NCBI GenBank assembly: GCA_944324645.1
Contig: CALUXB010000004.1
Span: 1-64,000, forward strand
Reading direction: 5' to 3'
DNA from: an uncultured Elusimicrobiales bacterium
Lineage (GTDB): Bacteria > Elusimicrobiota > Elusimicrobia > Elusimicrobiales > Elusimicrobiaceae
DNA: 64,000 nt
A program made the position numbers and the translations under genes. This document shows positions 27,401-35,771 of the stretch, piece by piece. Each line of letters opens with the position of its first letter. Position 1 is the stretch's first letter. The notes under the pieces were generated by a model. The model searched no databases, was not told the DNA's origin, and saw only the letters and a program-made list of their open reading frames with translations.

Positions 27401-27695
27401 GTTGCGGCACTTCAAACACTTTTTTCAAAATGTCTAAGAGCCCGCCGTTTTCTCCTTCCCGCGCCGCACGCAACACGGCCTGCAATTTAAAAATCAGCCG
27501 GGTTTTAATCTCTGCGGCAGCTTTTTCGGTAAAAGTCAGCGCCACCAAACGCGGGGCCAAAATACCTTGTGCCAATAAGGCCAAACAAAGCCGGTCAATC
27601 AGCAAAGTCGTCTTGCCGGTGCCGGCACCGGCTTCCACCACCATATTGACACCCAACAAGGTGCGTACGCGCTGGCGATCTTCGGTTAGGTTCAT
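24465..27695 (-). CDS. addA: ATP-dependent helicase/nuclease, AddA-like
   Basis: A 1076-aa UvrD-like helicase joined to a RecB-type nuclease, the A subunit of a double-strand break resection machine. Motif I (EAGAGTGKTT) is near residue 24. Motif II is YIDEFQDTD, and motif VI is in LYVALTRAQEKL. The C-terminal nuclease has the GVIDLL...VFDFKTD signature (Asp and Lys of the PD-(D/E)XK fold). It overlaps addB by four bases (ATGA). Its partner makes the AddAB assignment firmer than RecB. Confidence 0.92.
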   Translation of the reverse strand: MNLTEDRQRVRTLLGVNMVVEAGAGTGKTTLLIDRLCLALLAQGILAPRLVALTFTEKAAAEIKTRLIFKLQAVLRAAREGENGGLLDILKKVFEVPQPLIIERAEKALSQLDVSPIGTIHSFCADILRAYPLEAGLTPGAEIDKGPRARRLFEAEWNKFLDRELGENAPRASQWQEVLSKVSLADLRACATEMCSGKIQNLERNFPKELLVSVCSARAQRARELAEHFSTGKKAPRVIEKALFQAAERFARAAAWLESGHYDGKTEETIAIKSVPKDWDASSEEEAKSLCFFAAQADPAVQIFVQKAYDLLRDVTQTIRTRMAAEGILSFDDLLVKTRDLLKNNLLVRRYVQEEYDALYIDEFQDTDPVQGELLLFLAEQKGGGATRWQDVKLQPGKLFVVGDPKQSIYRFRGADITAYELFTDLILKQGGEKAYLRKNFRSEKEIVAVANGVCSIVMKAKPAFQPAYEPIFTDNTQLCGAAELALVRGGEEKILAEAYRHNQGRFVARWIAENVGKLTLKDGHKLQYKDIALLTRAATTLLPYADALRREGIPFSLEEDKDFYRRQEIDDFLNFLRAVDDPLNKIALTGVLRSPLGAMRDEDIYQLALHQELDWRKTSTCAAAERIFALLRSYAARAGREPLHQLLRSLLQESFLAEACAAAYDGQRSISHLEKIVSLAEGYALQTPLTLGQFLSRVQEMMEQDLSRLSALPPGEGADAVNVMTVHKAKGLQFPVVILVDISKKETSSAANRPAHLYSWRYHLHGFRVGPYGDLALAWLEEEHKEHSRCEEVRVLYVALTRAQEKLLVVGNEQSERRTIAEMFGQSGFFPPQGAYPAVLGAEKELRVSYVPYQKPEEFIYTYRPAVVEARQDKELATWRQDVAARRAEYESLRTAAGALAPSALAEEELADPAAAQLGTLVHAALAQGWTEQKPPSICLQTAVRETGLGSQAAQAAGMLQTFCDSPLYQTLKAMQVLGVEMPFSQHTSLGVVSGVIDLLAQDAKGDIWVFDFKTDRTDNPVQSAQKYRSQLQAYACAARHIYPQARVRTAAVFVRAAQQVELEPSGPGGEIGKI

Positions 27696-30600
27696 TGTTT
27701 TGCCTCCTCCAAAGCACGGGCTTGCGGTGCGTGTTTGGCGCGCAGCAAGGCGCGGTAAGCATCTTTATGGCAAATAGACGCATAAGGACAATACTGGCAA
27801 TGATCGTTGGGATTAATAAAAAAAGCCCCTTGGCGCAACAAATCCATCAACAAAGTCATAAACTGTGCTGCCCGCGGCAACACCGCTTCAAAAGAAGCGG
27901 CAGAAAGCTCCTGCCGGGCATAGCCTTTATGAATGCTTAACAAGGCCGCCCCATCTGGGGCCAGCCCCCGGGTTTGCGGCTGGTCTTGCGCCAAAAGCAA
28001 ATAGATCAGCGGCTGTAAGATTAGTTTTTTAAACAAATCGGCCGACAAATCTTTCCCACCCAGACGCGCTGTCTTGTAGTCCAACACGCGGAAAGTGCGG
28101 GCTTGGGGGTTCACATCAATACGGTCCACAATACCTTTCAGTTTGATCCGAAGATCTGCCGCCGGATGATACATCTTTTCAAACAAAGTTTCAAACACTG
28201 TAGGCAAAAAACCTTCTAAATGTTGCGCGTCCTGCACCACAAAATCAGCCAGTTTTTCGCGGATATCTTTTAAAATCAGCTCCCAAATCACCGGATAAAT
28301 CCCAAATTGTTTGTAGCTCTGTGCCGTATAATTTTTCTCCACCGCTTCTTCTAATTTTTGTTGCAAAGCCGATGGAAACAATTCCCCCTGAAGCCCTTGT
28401 TGTTGCAGCGTTTTATAATAATCCATTAAGATTTGGTGATAAGCCCTGCCGCGTAAATTGGGAGAAAGTTCCGCACGGGAAAGGGCGTCTTCTTTTTCTT
28501 TCAACCCCACCCCTTTAGCCAAAAAATATTTCATTGGGCAGCGGGCCAAATCTTGCAATGTGGTAGGAGAAAACCCTTCCTCATTTTGCCACTCCAATAT
28601 TTCTGGACCGCAGCCGACCATACCGTCCCGCCCGTGCAACGCCCCCCACGAAGCATCTTGGCGGGCCGCCTGCAGGCTTTCCCGTATGCCGGGCCGGTCC
28701 AAACCGGCTCTTTCATATTCTCCAATATCCGCCCCTTCTGCTGCCAACAGCAAAGACATCTCTTTTTCGGTAAGCCATTGCGGCGGCGTTTCTTTTAAAC
28801 GCCCTATCAAACGGCCGCTAATATAGCGCACTGCAGCCGCCTGCAAATCCGTCCCCGCGGCGCGGGCCAACTCTACCAAATAGCCCGAAGGAACAAGGGG
28901 TTTGCCCTCTGCATCAGCCCGCAGGAAAGACACATATAACTGTTCTTGCGCCGCTTCCAACGCACAGAAAAACAACAAACGCTCCTCTTCAAAACGCTCC
29001 ATTTTTTGGTTGAGCCAAAAGCCAAGCTGGTCGCGCAAAATACGGCGGTAATAATCTTTCAAAAAGGGGTCTTGGTACAAAGCCTGCGGAAAACTCTTTT
29101 CATTCATCCCCAATAAAAACACCACTTTAAATCCCATTGCGCGCATAGACAGAGCATCTAAGGCGCTGACTCCTTGCGGCATAGAAAACGTCTGAGAAAG
29201 AGAAACACCTTGCAACGAAGAAAAGAGCTCGTCCAAAAATTCCCCTTCTTTGGCTTTGGGCGTCACACACGCATAGCGGGAAAAACCGTTTAAAATGTTT
29301 TGCATTTCCTGCCAAACCGCTTTTTCCGACGGGGTTAGCTCTTCTTGTTTGACCTGTTCTTCCAACAACTGCTGGGCAGCCTGGCACAGGGTGTTCCAAG
29401 GCAAAGGTTTTTCCAAAAACCCCAAACTGCTTTTGATATGGGTCAGCCAAGACAAAAACTCCGGGTCATAATAGGCAAGATCCTTGCGCACCAAATCAGC
29501 CCATTGGCTAAAATCCCGCTGGGCTAAACATTCCTCTATCAAATAACGCCAGGAATTTTTTATTTTAAAGTATGGGGAAGTAACTACCGCCAGGATATCT
29601 TCCCGGTCAAACCCGTTGCGCGCCAAAGCAAACAAATTACTTAAAAACACCCCTAAAGGACGTGAAGAAAAACCGAAACTAAAAGAGGCCGCAAGCGGCA
29701 CACCGTTCTGCGCAAAAAACACCGGCAGGCAAGTCTTATATTTTTCCAAGGAACGGGCACATACCGCCATATCTTCGTAAGCAATGCCCTGTTGTGTATG
29801 CAGGCGAAGCATTTCTTTCACCACGCCGAACACTTCCCCCTCGGGGTCGGGGGCACTGGTCCAGTGCAAACTTTGCGGCGGCTGAACAGCGTGCTGGGCA
29901 GAAAACAGATTTCTCAAGGCTTCCCCCCCGGCCAAACCGTCCCAATTTATCGGCAAAGGCGCGGCCGTGCCTGCAGCCCCCAATATATTGGTTTCAAAAA
30001 ATTTCCGTCCAAACTCAAAAGCCGGATGTTTGGCATATACCCAAAATACCGCTGTGGGATACGAACGCGTTATGGCATTAAACAACTCCAACTGGCGGCC
30101 TGTAAGCTCATAAAATCCATACACTACAATTTCACAAAAAGAATGCAGGTAAGCGCTTTCAGGTGCTGCAGAAAGAGCGTCTTCAAAATACTGCTTATAG
30201 GAACGATAACCTGGCACTTGGTCCATTTTCTGCAAATAGGCCCTATATACCCGCACCAACCATTGCAAATGCGGCAGCTGAGGCGCCAGCAGCGGATCTG
30301 AAGTCAGCTGCAGTTGCTCTTCCAGCACATCTGGGGCCGCCAAAGAGTCTGCCAAATCCCGCAAAGAAGCCTTTAACGTCTCAATAAATCCCCGGCTGGG
30401 TTTATAACGCGCAAAACCCGGCTCTAAAAGCAAAGTCTTAAGCAGATAATCGTGCAAACCGTCTGATGGCAGCAGGGGGGCTTTGGCGGCGCAGTTTTCC
30501 GCATCCAAGCGGGAAAGCAACTGGGAAAATGTAACAAAAAACACATTGCTGATAAACCCCGCTTTCTGCGCGCACAACCGCCGCAGACGCCCTGCCACGC

Positions 30601-30712
30601 GCTGGGAAGGGCACAGCACCAGCACCCGCCGCTGCGGCCCGGGCTGCAAAGCAGTTGTATATTCGGCAAATTGTTGTTCTAAAGCCCGAAAGGGCGCGTA
30701 AAAAACTTGCAT
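27692..30712 (-). CDS. addB: AddB-like nuclease subunit with iron-sulfur cluster
   Basis: A 1006-aa partner of AddA. The helicase core is degenerate: the expected Walker A region reads VLCPSQRVAGRL, as in AddB proteins that lack ATPase activity. The C-terminal nuclease has FRVLDYKTAR. One Cys upstream (DLARCPMKYF) and three near the end (HCQYCPYASICHK) form the AddB-type 4Fe-4S site that staples the nuclease domain. The gene has no Shine-Dalgarno site; a TACTAT box eight bases before the ATG suggests a leaderless or very short leader. Confidence 0.9.
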   Translation of the reverse strand: MQVFYAPFRALEQQFAEYTTALQPGPQRRVLVLCPSQRVAGRLRRLCAQKAGFISNVFFVTFSQLLSRLDAENCAAKAPLLPSDGLHDYLLKTLLLEPGFARYKPSRGFIETLKASLRDLADSLAAPDVLEEQLQLTSDPLLAPQLPHLQWLVRVYRAYLQKMDQVPGYRSYKQYFEDALSAAPESAYLHSFCEIVVYGFYELTGRQLELFNAITRSYPTAVFWVYAKHPAFEFGRKFFETNILGAAGTAAPLPINWDGLAGGEALRNLFSAQHAVQPPQSLHWTSAPDPEGEVFGVVKEMLRLHTQQGIAYEDMAVCARSLEKYKTCLPVFFAQNGVPLAASFSFGFSSRPLGVFLSNLFALARNGFDREDILAVVTSPYFKIKNSWRYLIEECLAQRDFSQWADLVRKDLAYYDPEFLSWLTHIKSSLGFLEKPLPWNTLCQAAQQLLEEQVKQEELTPSEKAVWQEMQNILNGFSRYACVTPKAKEGEFLDELFSSLQGVSLSQTFSMPQGVSALDALSMRAMGFKVVFLLGMNEKSFPQALYQDPFLKDYYRRILRDQLGFWLNQKMERFEEERLLFFCALEAAQEQLYVSFLRADAEGKPLVPSGYLVELARAAGTDLQAAAVRYISGRLIGRLKETPPQWLTEKEMSLLLAAEGADIGEYERAGLDRPGIRESLQAARQDASWGALHGRDGMVGCGPEILEWQNEEGFSPTTLQDLARCPMKYFLAKGVGLKEKEDALSRAELSPNLRGRAYHQILMDYYKTLQQQGLQGELFPSALQQKLEEAVEKNYTAQSYKQFGIYPVIWELILKDIREKLADFVVQDAQHLEGFLPTVFETLFEKMYHPAADLRIKLKGIVDRIDVNPQARTFRVLDYKTARLGGKDLSADLFKKLILQPLIYLLLAQDQPQTRGLAPDGAALLSIHKGYARQELSAASFEAVLPRAAQFMTLLMDLLRQGAFFINPNDHCQYCPYASICHKDAYRALLRAKHAPQARALEEAKQ

Positions 30713-30757
30713 AAAATGCTATAGTAATAAGGTATTTTCATACATATTATTACATTT

Positions 30758-30786
30758 TTGACGCAGTTTTTGCGCCGCCCAACAAT
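30758..30786 (+). promoter_or_regulatory. Possible sixA promoter
   Basis: TTGACG and AACAAT are exactly 17 bases apart, but the -10 ends only three bases before ATG 30790. The spacing fits a transcript starting just inside the gene less well than the other leaderless candidates. Confidence 0.3.
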
Positions 30787-30789
30787 TAG

Positions 30790-31236
30790 ATGAAAACATT
30801 AATCCTTATGCGCCACGGCAAAGCAGAACCCTACGCCCAAACAGACACGCAACGTCCTTTAACACCCGAAGGACGCCAAAAAATAGCCGCCGCAGCCCAA
30901 GCCCTAAAAAAAGCGGGCTATCAGCCCGATTTATTGTTATGCAGCCCGCTGCTTCGGGCGCGGCAAAGCGCACAAATTGCCTCGGAGATTTTAGGCGTGC
31001 CGGCCCAAACGGAAGCGTTACTGGACGGACGGCTCAGCGCGCACGGCTTGTTGGATTTTGCCCAAAAACAACTGGAAAAGGCCGACTGTGTCATACTGGT
31101 GGGGCACAACCCCAATGTCAGTTTGGCATCAGGCATTTTGCAACAGGAATATATTTCTCTTTCCGCCGGCGGATACGCCGTATTTGACTGGACGGACGCC
31201 AAACAACCCAAATTATTGCTGGGGAGGTATAAATGA
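30790..31236 (+). CDS. sixA: SixA-type phosphohistidine phosphatase
   Basis: A 148-aa histidine phosphatase. The catalytic RHG is in LILMRHGKAEP near residue 9, and the second His is in VILVGHNPNVS near residue 101. Members remove phosphate from histidine-containing phosphotransfer proteins; the target is not visible here. The gene overlaps uppP by four bases (ATGA). Confidence 0.88.
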   Translation: MKTLILMRHGKAEPYAQTDTQRPLTPEGRQKIAAAAQALKKAGYQPDLLLCSPLLRARQSAQIASEILGVPAQTEALLDGRLSAHGLLDFAQKQLEKADCVILVGHNPNVSLASGILQQEYISLSAGGYAVFDWTDAKQPKLLLGRYK

Positions 31237-32015
31237 CGGTATTTGATGCAGTATTATTGGGGCTTTTGCAGGCGCTAGGGGAGTTTCTGCCTATTTCCAG
31301 TTCAGCCCATTTAGTGCTTTTGCCTTTTTTCCGCGGGGCGCAATACCAAGGGGTTACTTTTGATGTAATGCTGCATTTTGCCACCTTGCTGGCAGTGCTG
31401 TTATATTTTGCCAAAGATTGGTTTTTTATCATTAAAAACGGCCTGACGCAGCCCCGCAGCCAAGAAGGAAAAATCCTTTGGCTTTTGGCGCTGGCCACGG
31501 TGCCGGCAGGACTCGTTGGCGTACTTTGCAAAGACTGGGTGGAAACGGTGTTTAGAAGCCCGCTGATGATTGCCGTATGCTTAATGGTTTTTGCCGTCAT
31601 CTTATGGTGGGCCGACCGCAACGCCTCCGAAACGGACCGGGCGCAAATCAATTTAAAAACATTGCTCATCATCGGCTGTGCCCAGGCACTGGCTTTAATG
31701 CCCGGGGTATCGCGCAGCGGTATTACCATTACGGCGGCATTATTTTTAGGATTTTCCCGAAGCCAAAGCGCGCGCATTTCTTTTTTGCTTTCCGCCCCTG
31801 TTATAGGCGGGGCGGCGATGCTGGAGCTGACACACTTGAGCTGGGCCGACATCAATGCTCCGCTGGTGTGGGGATTTATCAGCGCGTTTTTAGGGGCGCT
31901 AGTGGTTATCTGCGGGTTAATGAAATACATTAAAACACACAGCTTTAACGTATTTGTCATCTACCGCTTATTGCTGGGGCTTGTGATTATAGGTTGGTAT
32001 TGGCATTTGCACTAA
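31233..32015 (+). CDS. uppP: Undecaprenyl-diphosphatase
   Basis: An integral membrane enzyme of 260 aa that recycles undecaprenyl pyrophosphate to the monophosphate carrier for peptidoglycan and other glycans. Family motifs are present: GEFLPISSSAHL near the N-terminus and MPGVSRSGIT in the middle, followed by ARISFLLSAPVI. It overlaps sixA as ATGA, preceded by GGGGAGG, so the two are translationally coupled. Confidence 0.95.
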   Translation: MTVFDAVLLGLLQALGEFLPISSSAHLVLLPFFRGAQYQGVTFDVMLHFATLLAVLLYFAKDWFFIIKNGLTQPRSQEGKILWLLALATVPAGLVGVLCKDWVETVFRSPLMIAVCLMVFAVILWWADRNASETDRAQINLKTLLIIGCAQALALMPGVSRSGITITAALFLGFSRSQSARISFLLSAPVIGGAAMLELTHLSWADINAPLVWGFISAFLGALVVICGLMKYIKTHSFNVFVIYRLLLGLVIIGWYWHLH

Positions 32016-32069
32016 ACAGGCAGCCCTTAGTGAATTTTATATAATGGAAATATAGAATAAGGAGGAACG

Positions 32070-32969
32070 ATGAGTTACGTACTAGCGGTTTGTTTGGCCT
32101 TGTGTTGGGGAACGGCTTTTTTAGCTACCAAGAATATTGTGGACGTCCTGCCGCCCTATTGGGGCACTTTTTTCCGCGTATTGGCGGGGTTAATTTTCTT
32201 TATTGTTTTATATGGTGTACAACGCAAAGACCTGCGCTGCCCAGTCAAAGAACTGTGGCGCCCGTGGACAATAGGTTTATTGCTGATTTTATTTCCTTTT
32301 GCCGCTATTTCCTGGGGGCAGCGTTTTGTGGCGCCCACCATTGGCGGTATTTTTAACGGCACCGTACCTTTGTGGTCTTTTATTGCCGGGGCCATATTAC
32401 TGAAAGGAGTGGACCGCTTTACTTGGAGAAGAGCCATCGGTGTATTAATTGGTCTGGCGGGGCTGCTGATTATTATGTGGCCTTCGCTGCAAATTGGCTC
32501 TGACCCCAATGTTTTATACGGGTGTATTGCTTTCTTACTGATGGCTTGGTCTTACAGCTTAGGCAATGTGCTTACCAAAAAGATTATGGTGGACAACACC
32601 AGCGTAGCCCCAGAAGCTAACACATTCCACCAATATCTCTTTTCTGCAGTTGTTTTGCTGCTTATATCTTTGGTGTTGGAACCGGTGCCTTCAGCCGCTT
32701 CTTTTACGCCCAAGGTAATTATTTCCATCGCCAGCGCAGGGGTGTTTTCCTCTGCGGTAGCTTTCCTATTGATGGTGGCCTTAATCCGCCGTTGGGGGGC
32801 TACGCGTATGGCGTCTGTTACCTATTTTACCCCGGTAGTAGCTATGGCCAGCGATATGATTGCTTTTGGCCGCTTTCCGGGCACTAACGAAATAGCGGGG
32901 TTGGTTTTTATTTTTATCAGTTTGTTCCTGATTCAAAAACCCGTCCGCCCCTTACAAGAAACTAAATGA
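32070..32969 (+). CDS. EamA/DMT-family transporter
   Basis: A 299-aa membrane protein with about ten helices in two EamA repeats (roughly residues 3-140 and 150-292). Family members export amino acids, nucleosides or other small metabolites. It overlaps threonine synthase by four bases, so threonine or homoserine export is a reasonable guess but not shown. TATAAT at 32040-32045 and AAGGAGG before the ATG mark its own promoter and ribosome-binding site. Confidence 0.85.
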   Translation: MSYVLAVCLALCWGTAFLATKNIVDVLPPYWGTFFRVLAGLIFFIVLYGVQRKDLRCPVKELWRPWTIGLLLILFPFAAISWGQRFVAPTIGGIFNGTVPLWSFIAGAILLKGVDRFTWRRAIGVLIGLAGLLIIMWPSLQIGSDPNVLYGCIAFLLMAWSYSLGNVLTKKIMVDNTSVAPEANTFHQYLFSAVVLLLISLVLEPVPSAASFTPKVIISIASAGVFSSAVAFLLMVALIRRWGATRMASVTYFTPVVAMASDMIAFGRFPGTNEIAGLVFIFISLFLIQKPVRPLQETK

Positions 32970-34207
32970 AAAAAATATTAAATTTACAATGCATTAACTG
33001 CGGCAAAGAACATAAAACCAGCGAGGCGGACTTTTTATGCACCGCCTGCGGGGGAAACTTGGAAGTCAATTATGACTATAAATTGATTTCCAGGCGTTTT
33101 AGCATCAGCAAACTCAAGGACAACACGCATTTTGATATGTGGCGCTATATGGATTTGCTGCCTATCAACGATCACGACAAAGTACCCCACGTGCACGTAG
33201 GCTGGACGCCGATGTACAACTGCAAAGAGCTGGCGCACGAGCTGGACATTTCCACTCTGCTCATTAAAGACGAAGGGCGCAACCCCACCGGCTCTATTAA
33301 AGACCGCGGCAGCGCCGTAGCGGTAGCGCGCGCGCTGGAGCTGGATAAAGAAATTATTGCCGACGCGTCCACCGGCAACGCCAGCGATTCTTTGGCCTGT
33401 TTAACCGCCAGTTTGCCGATGAAATCGGTCATTTTCACCCCCACTTTTGTGCCGGAGCCCAAACTGGTGCAGCTGCTGGTGTACGGAGCGGAAGTAATTA
33501 CCGTAGAAGGCACCTACGACAACGCCTTTGACCTCTGCCGCAAAGCTGTAGAAGAAAACGGTTGGTATTCCCGTGCGGCTGGTTTTAACCCTTACACCCG
33601 CGAGGGCAAAAAGACCTGTGCTTTTGAAATTTGCGAACAGCTGGAATGGGAAGCCCCTGACAAAGTGATTGTAGCCGCCGGAGACGGCACCGTGTTAAGC
33701 GGTTTATGGAAAGGTTTTGTAGATTTTAATAAACTGGGCATTATTGAACATATGCCCCAGATGATTGCCGTGCAAGCCGCCGGAAGCGCCGCCATTAAAA
33801 ACGCTTTTGAACACAATATGGAAGTAACCCCGGTACAGGCGCATACGGTAGCAGACAGCATTTTGGTCAGCTATCCGCGCGACGCTCAGCTGGCCCTGCA
33901 AGCGCTGGAAGAATCCAACGGGTTTGCTATGACCGTAACGGACGAAGAAATCATCCAGGCTATTCCTGAGCTGGCGCGCAAAGCCAATATCTTTGCAGAG
34001 CCGGCCGGAGCCGCCGTATATGCCGCCTTGAAAAAGATGGCGGCGGAAGGGAAAATAGAGCGCGATGAAACCGTGGTGCTCATCATTGGCGGAAACGGCT
34101 TAAAAGACATAGACAGCGCTTTAAAATCCGTCAGCAAGCCAGACGTAATTCCCGCCAATATGGACGCCGTGCGGGCAGAGTTGAAGAAAAAGGGGCTTAT
34201 GAAGTAG
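32966..34207 (+). CDS. thrC: Threonine synthase
   Basis: A PLP enzyme of 413 aa that converts O-phosphohomoserine to threonine. The N-terminus has a zinc-ribbon-like pair of motifs (CINCG, CTACGG), seen in the larger bacterial and archaeal type. The PLP lysine is in NPTGSIKDRG near residue 112, with a DASTGNASDS phosphate loop and a late GGNGLKD. It is coupled to the upstream transporter by ATGA. Threonine-catabolic genes (tdh, kbl) are found at 56-58 kb. Confidence 0.93.
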   Translation: MKKILNLQCINCGKEHKTSEADFLCTACGGNLEVNYDYKLISRRFSISKLKDNTHFDMWRYMDLLPINDHDKVPHVHVGWTPMYNCKELAHELDISTLLIKDEGRNPTGSIKDRGSAVAVARALELDKEIIADASTGNASDSLACLTASLPMKSVIFTPTFVPEPKLVQLLVYGAEVITVEGTYDNAFDLCRKAVEENGWYSRAAGFNPYTREGKKTCAFEICEQLEWEAPDKVIVAAGDGTVLSGLWKGFVDFNKLGIIEHMPQMIAVQAAGSAAIKNAFEHNMEVTPVQAHTVADSILVSYPRDAQLALQALEESNGFAMTVTDEEIIQAIPELARKANIFAEPAGAAVYAALKKMAAEGKIERDETVVLIIGGNGLKDIDSALKSVSKPDVIPANMDAVRAELKKKGLMK

Positions 34208-34246
34208 TTTGCCGTATAAAACGGCCTGTTTTCTTATGCAAGACAT

Positions 34247-34280
34247 CCCCCGGGCAAGTATCTGCCGGGGGTATCTTTTT
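34247..34280 (+). terminator. Terminator after thrC
   Basis: CCCCCGG and CCGGGGG pair around a short loop and are followed by TATCTTTTT. A weaker GCCGT/ACGGC hairpin with a T run lies just upstream at 34211-34232. Confidence 0.75.
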
Positions 34281-34360
34281 AAACGGCCCTACACTCCCTC
34301 TTTAATTTGCGGAAAATAAAAACTGCCAGCGGTTAACTATCCTTTAGGATAACTAAAACA

Positions 34361-34398
34361 ATAACCCCGCACTAAAATGCGGGGCTATTGTTATTTTA
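34361..34398. terminator. Bidirectional terminator between thrC and the nuclease gene
   Basis: AATAACCCCGCA and TGCGGGGCTATT form a near-perfect 12-bp stem with T-rich ends in both directions. Confidence 0.75.
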
Positions 34399-34414
34399 CT
34401 TTTTAAAATATCTT

Positions 34415-35179
34415 TTACGCCGGGGTATTGCCGCTGAAATCCGGCCCCTGCGGCTCCGGGTCCGCACAGGCAGACTTTTCACAGCGGTTGCGGAAAGCAC
34501 AGTCTTTACAGTGGGACAAATCCGGCTCAAAAAGCCCGGCCTCTATTTTCTCCCCCACGGATATAAACTGGGCTAAAATGGCTTTCTCGTCAAACGCGTC
34601 AAACGGCGCGCTGACGGTTTTGTCAAAGGCGGTAAAATAAAAAGTGGCTTTTCCTTTTTGCAAATTCCACGCGCGGCGCGCTCCTATGGCGTAAATACCC
34701 AGCTGCAAAGAGTCTGTCACCGCCGCGTCAAAATCTATATCATCGCCGGTTTTGTAATCTATCACTTCCCAGCTGCCGTCGGGGTGTTTGTCTATGCGGT
34801 CTATTTTGCCGCGCAGCGTCCATTTCCCTTCCTGAAAAATAAACTCCCGCTCCGTACTGTCTACGGTCGTTTTGCGTTCATACTCCCGCTGGGCATAAAC
34901 TTCCAACATTTTTTTACCTTTTAGGTAATACTCCATTTGCTCGCCGGCGCTGGTATAACCGGCGCCCAGCCAGCAGTCATCATAATAGGAAAGCAGTTCT
35001 GAGGGGTCATTGCTGTTGCGGTGGTATTCCTCCAACGCCCGGTGAATAGATACCCCCAACGACGAGGCCGGCACCAACCCTTCTTTGTGTCCGTCTATGT
35101 ATTTATATTTATAGAGGAGCGGGCACTCCATATAGGTTTTAATTTTGGAATAGTTCAGTTCATACACGTCGCTGTACAT
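34415..35179 (-). CDS. RecB/Cas4-like PD-(D/E)XK nuclease
   Basis: A 254-aa stand-alone nuclease. It opens with YSKIKTYMECPLLYKYKY, a Cys-Pro motif, followed by GVSIHRALEEYHR. The catalytic core is WEVIDYKTGDD (Asp and Lys), with a preceding KIDRID strand. Three Cys near the end (HCKDCAFRNRC) complete a likely 4Fe-4S cluster with the first Cys, as in Cas4 and AddB. No CRISPR array or cas gene is in the window, so this is more likely a housekeeping repair nuclease. It precedes nothing else in the operon; rsmD lies two bases upstream. Confidence 0.8.
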   Translation of the reverse strand: MYSDVYELNYSKIKTYMECPLLYKYKYIDGHKEGLVPASSLGVSIHRALEEYHRNSNDPSELLSYYDDCWLGAGYTSAGEQMEYYLKGKKMLEVYAQREYERKTTVDSTEREFIFQEGKWTLRGKIDRIDKHPDGSWEVIDYKTGDDIDFDAAVTDSLQLGIYAIGARRAWNLQKGKATFYFTAFDKTVSAPFDAFDEKAILAQFISVGEKIEAGLFEPDLSHCKDCAFRNRCEKSACADPEPQGPDFSGNTPA

Positions 35180-35180
35180 A

Positions 35181-35762
35181 TTACTTTTCCTTGTGTTTCA
35201 AAAAATGCACCAGCGTGTCGCCATATTTTTCCACGCGGAAAATTTCCAGCTCTTCCGGAATGGCAAACTCTTCCGTCTTATGCGTTTGCAATAATATCAC
35301 GCCGTTGGGCGCCAGCAGGCGCGCCGAGGCTACATTCTTGAGGGCCGGCTCTGAAAGGGCCAGCATTTTATTGTTTTGGTCGCGGTACGGGGGGCCCATA
35401 AAAATAATGTCATAGCCCTCATTATCGCTGTAAGAAAGCAGATAATCCAGCGGTTTAAGCACGTCGCCTTTTATCACGCGGGCGCGGTCCTCAAAGCCCA
35501 AATGGGCCAAATTGCGGTGAATGTTTTTAATGCAGGCGGGCTCTCGGTCCACACACACCACGCGCAGCGCACCGCGTGAAAGCGCCTCCAAAGACACATT
35601 GCCCGTACCGGCAAACAAATCCAGCCACATAGCCCCTGCCAAACGCGGGCGCAAAATGTCAAACACAGACTGTTTGATACGGTCCGATATCGGTTTTACC
35701 GGCAGGTTTTTAGAAACGGAAAAAATCCGCCTACCCCGCGCCGTTCCGGCAATAATACGCAT
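35181..35762 (-). CDS. rsmD: RsmD-like 16S rRNA guanine-N2 methyltransferase
   Basis: A 193-aa SAM-dependent methyltransferase that is expected to methylate G966 of 16S rRNA. Family features include the N-terminal MRIIAGTARGRRI, KPISDRIKQSVFDIL and motif I LDLFAGTGNVSLEALSRGA. Motif IV, normally (D/N)PPY, reads MGPPY here, so the polar residue that contacts the target amino group is Gly. SD AAAGGA precedes the ATG. Whether the enzyme is active cannot be told from sequence. Confidence 0.88.
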   Translation of the reverse strand: MRIIAGTARGRRIFSVSKNLPVKPISDRIKQSVFDILRPRLAGAMWLDLFAGTGNVSLEALSRGALRVVCVDREPACIKNIHRNLAHLGFEDRARVIKGDVLKPLDYLLSYSDNEGYDIIFMGPPYRDQNNKMLALSEPALKNVASARLLAPNGVILLQTHKTEEFAIPEELEIFRVEKYGDTLVHFLKHKEK

Positions 35763-35771
35763 AAGAATCCT

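Noticed and set aside
31118..31960. 280-codon frame opposite uppP, and similar long minus-strand frames elsewhere
   Set aside because: Composition is that of the antisense of a coding gene; the plus-strand proteins are clear family members.
34415..35179. Cas4 of a CRISPR system
   Set aside because: The Cys and nuclease motifs fit Cas4, but there is no repeat array and no other cas gene in the window. A stand-alone repair nuclease is more likely.
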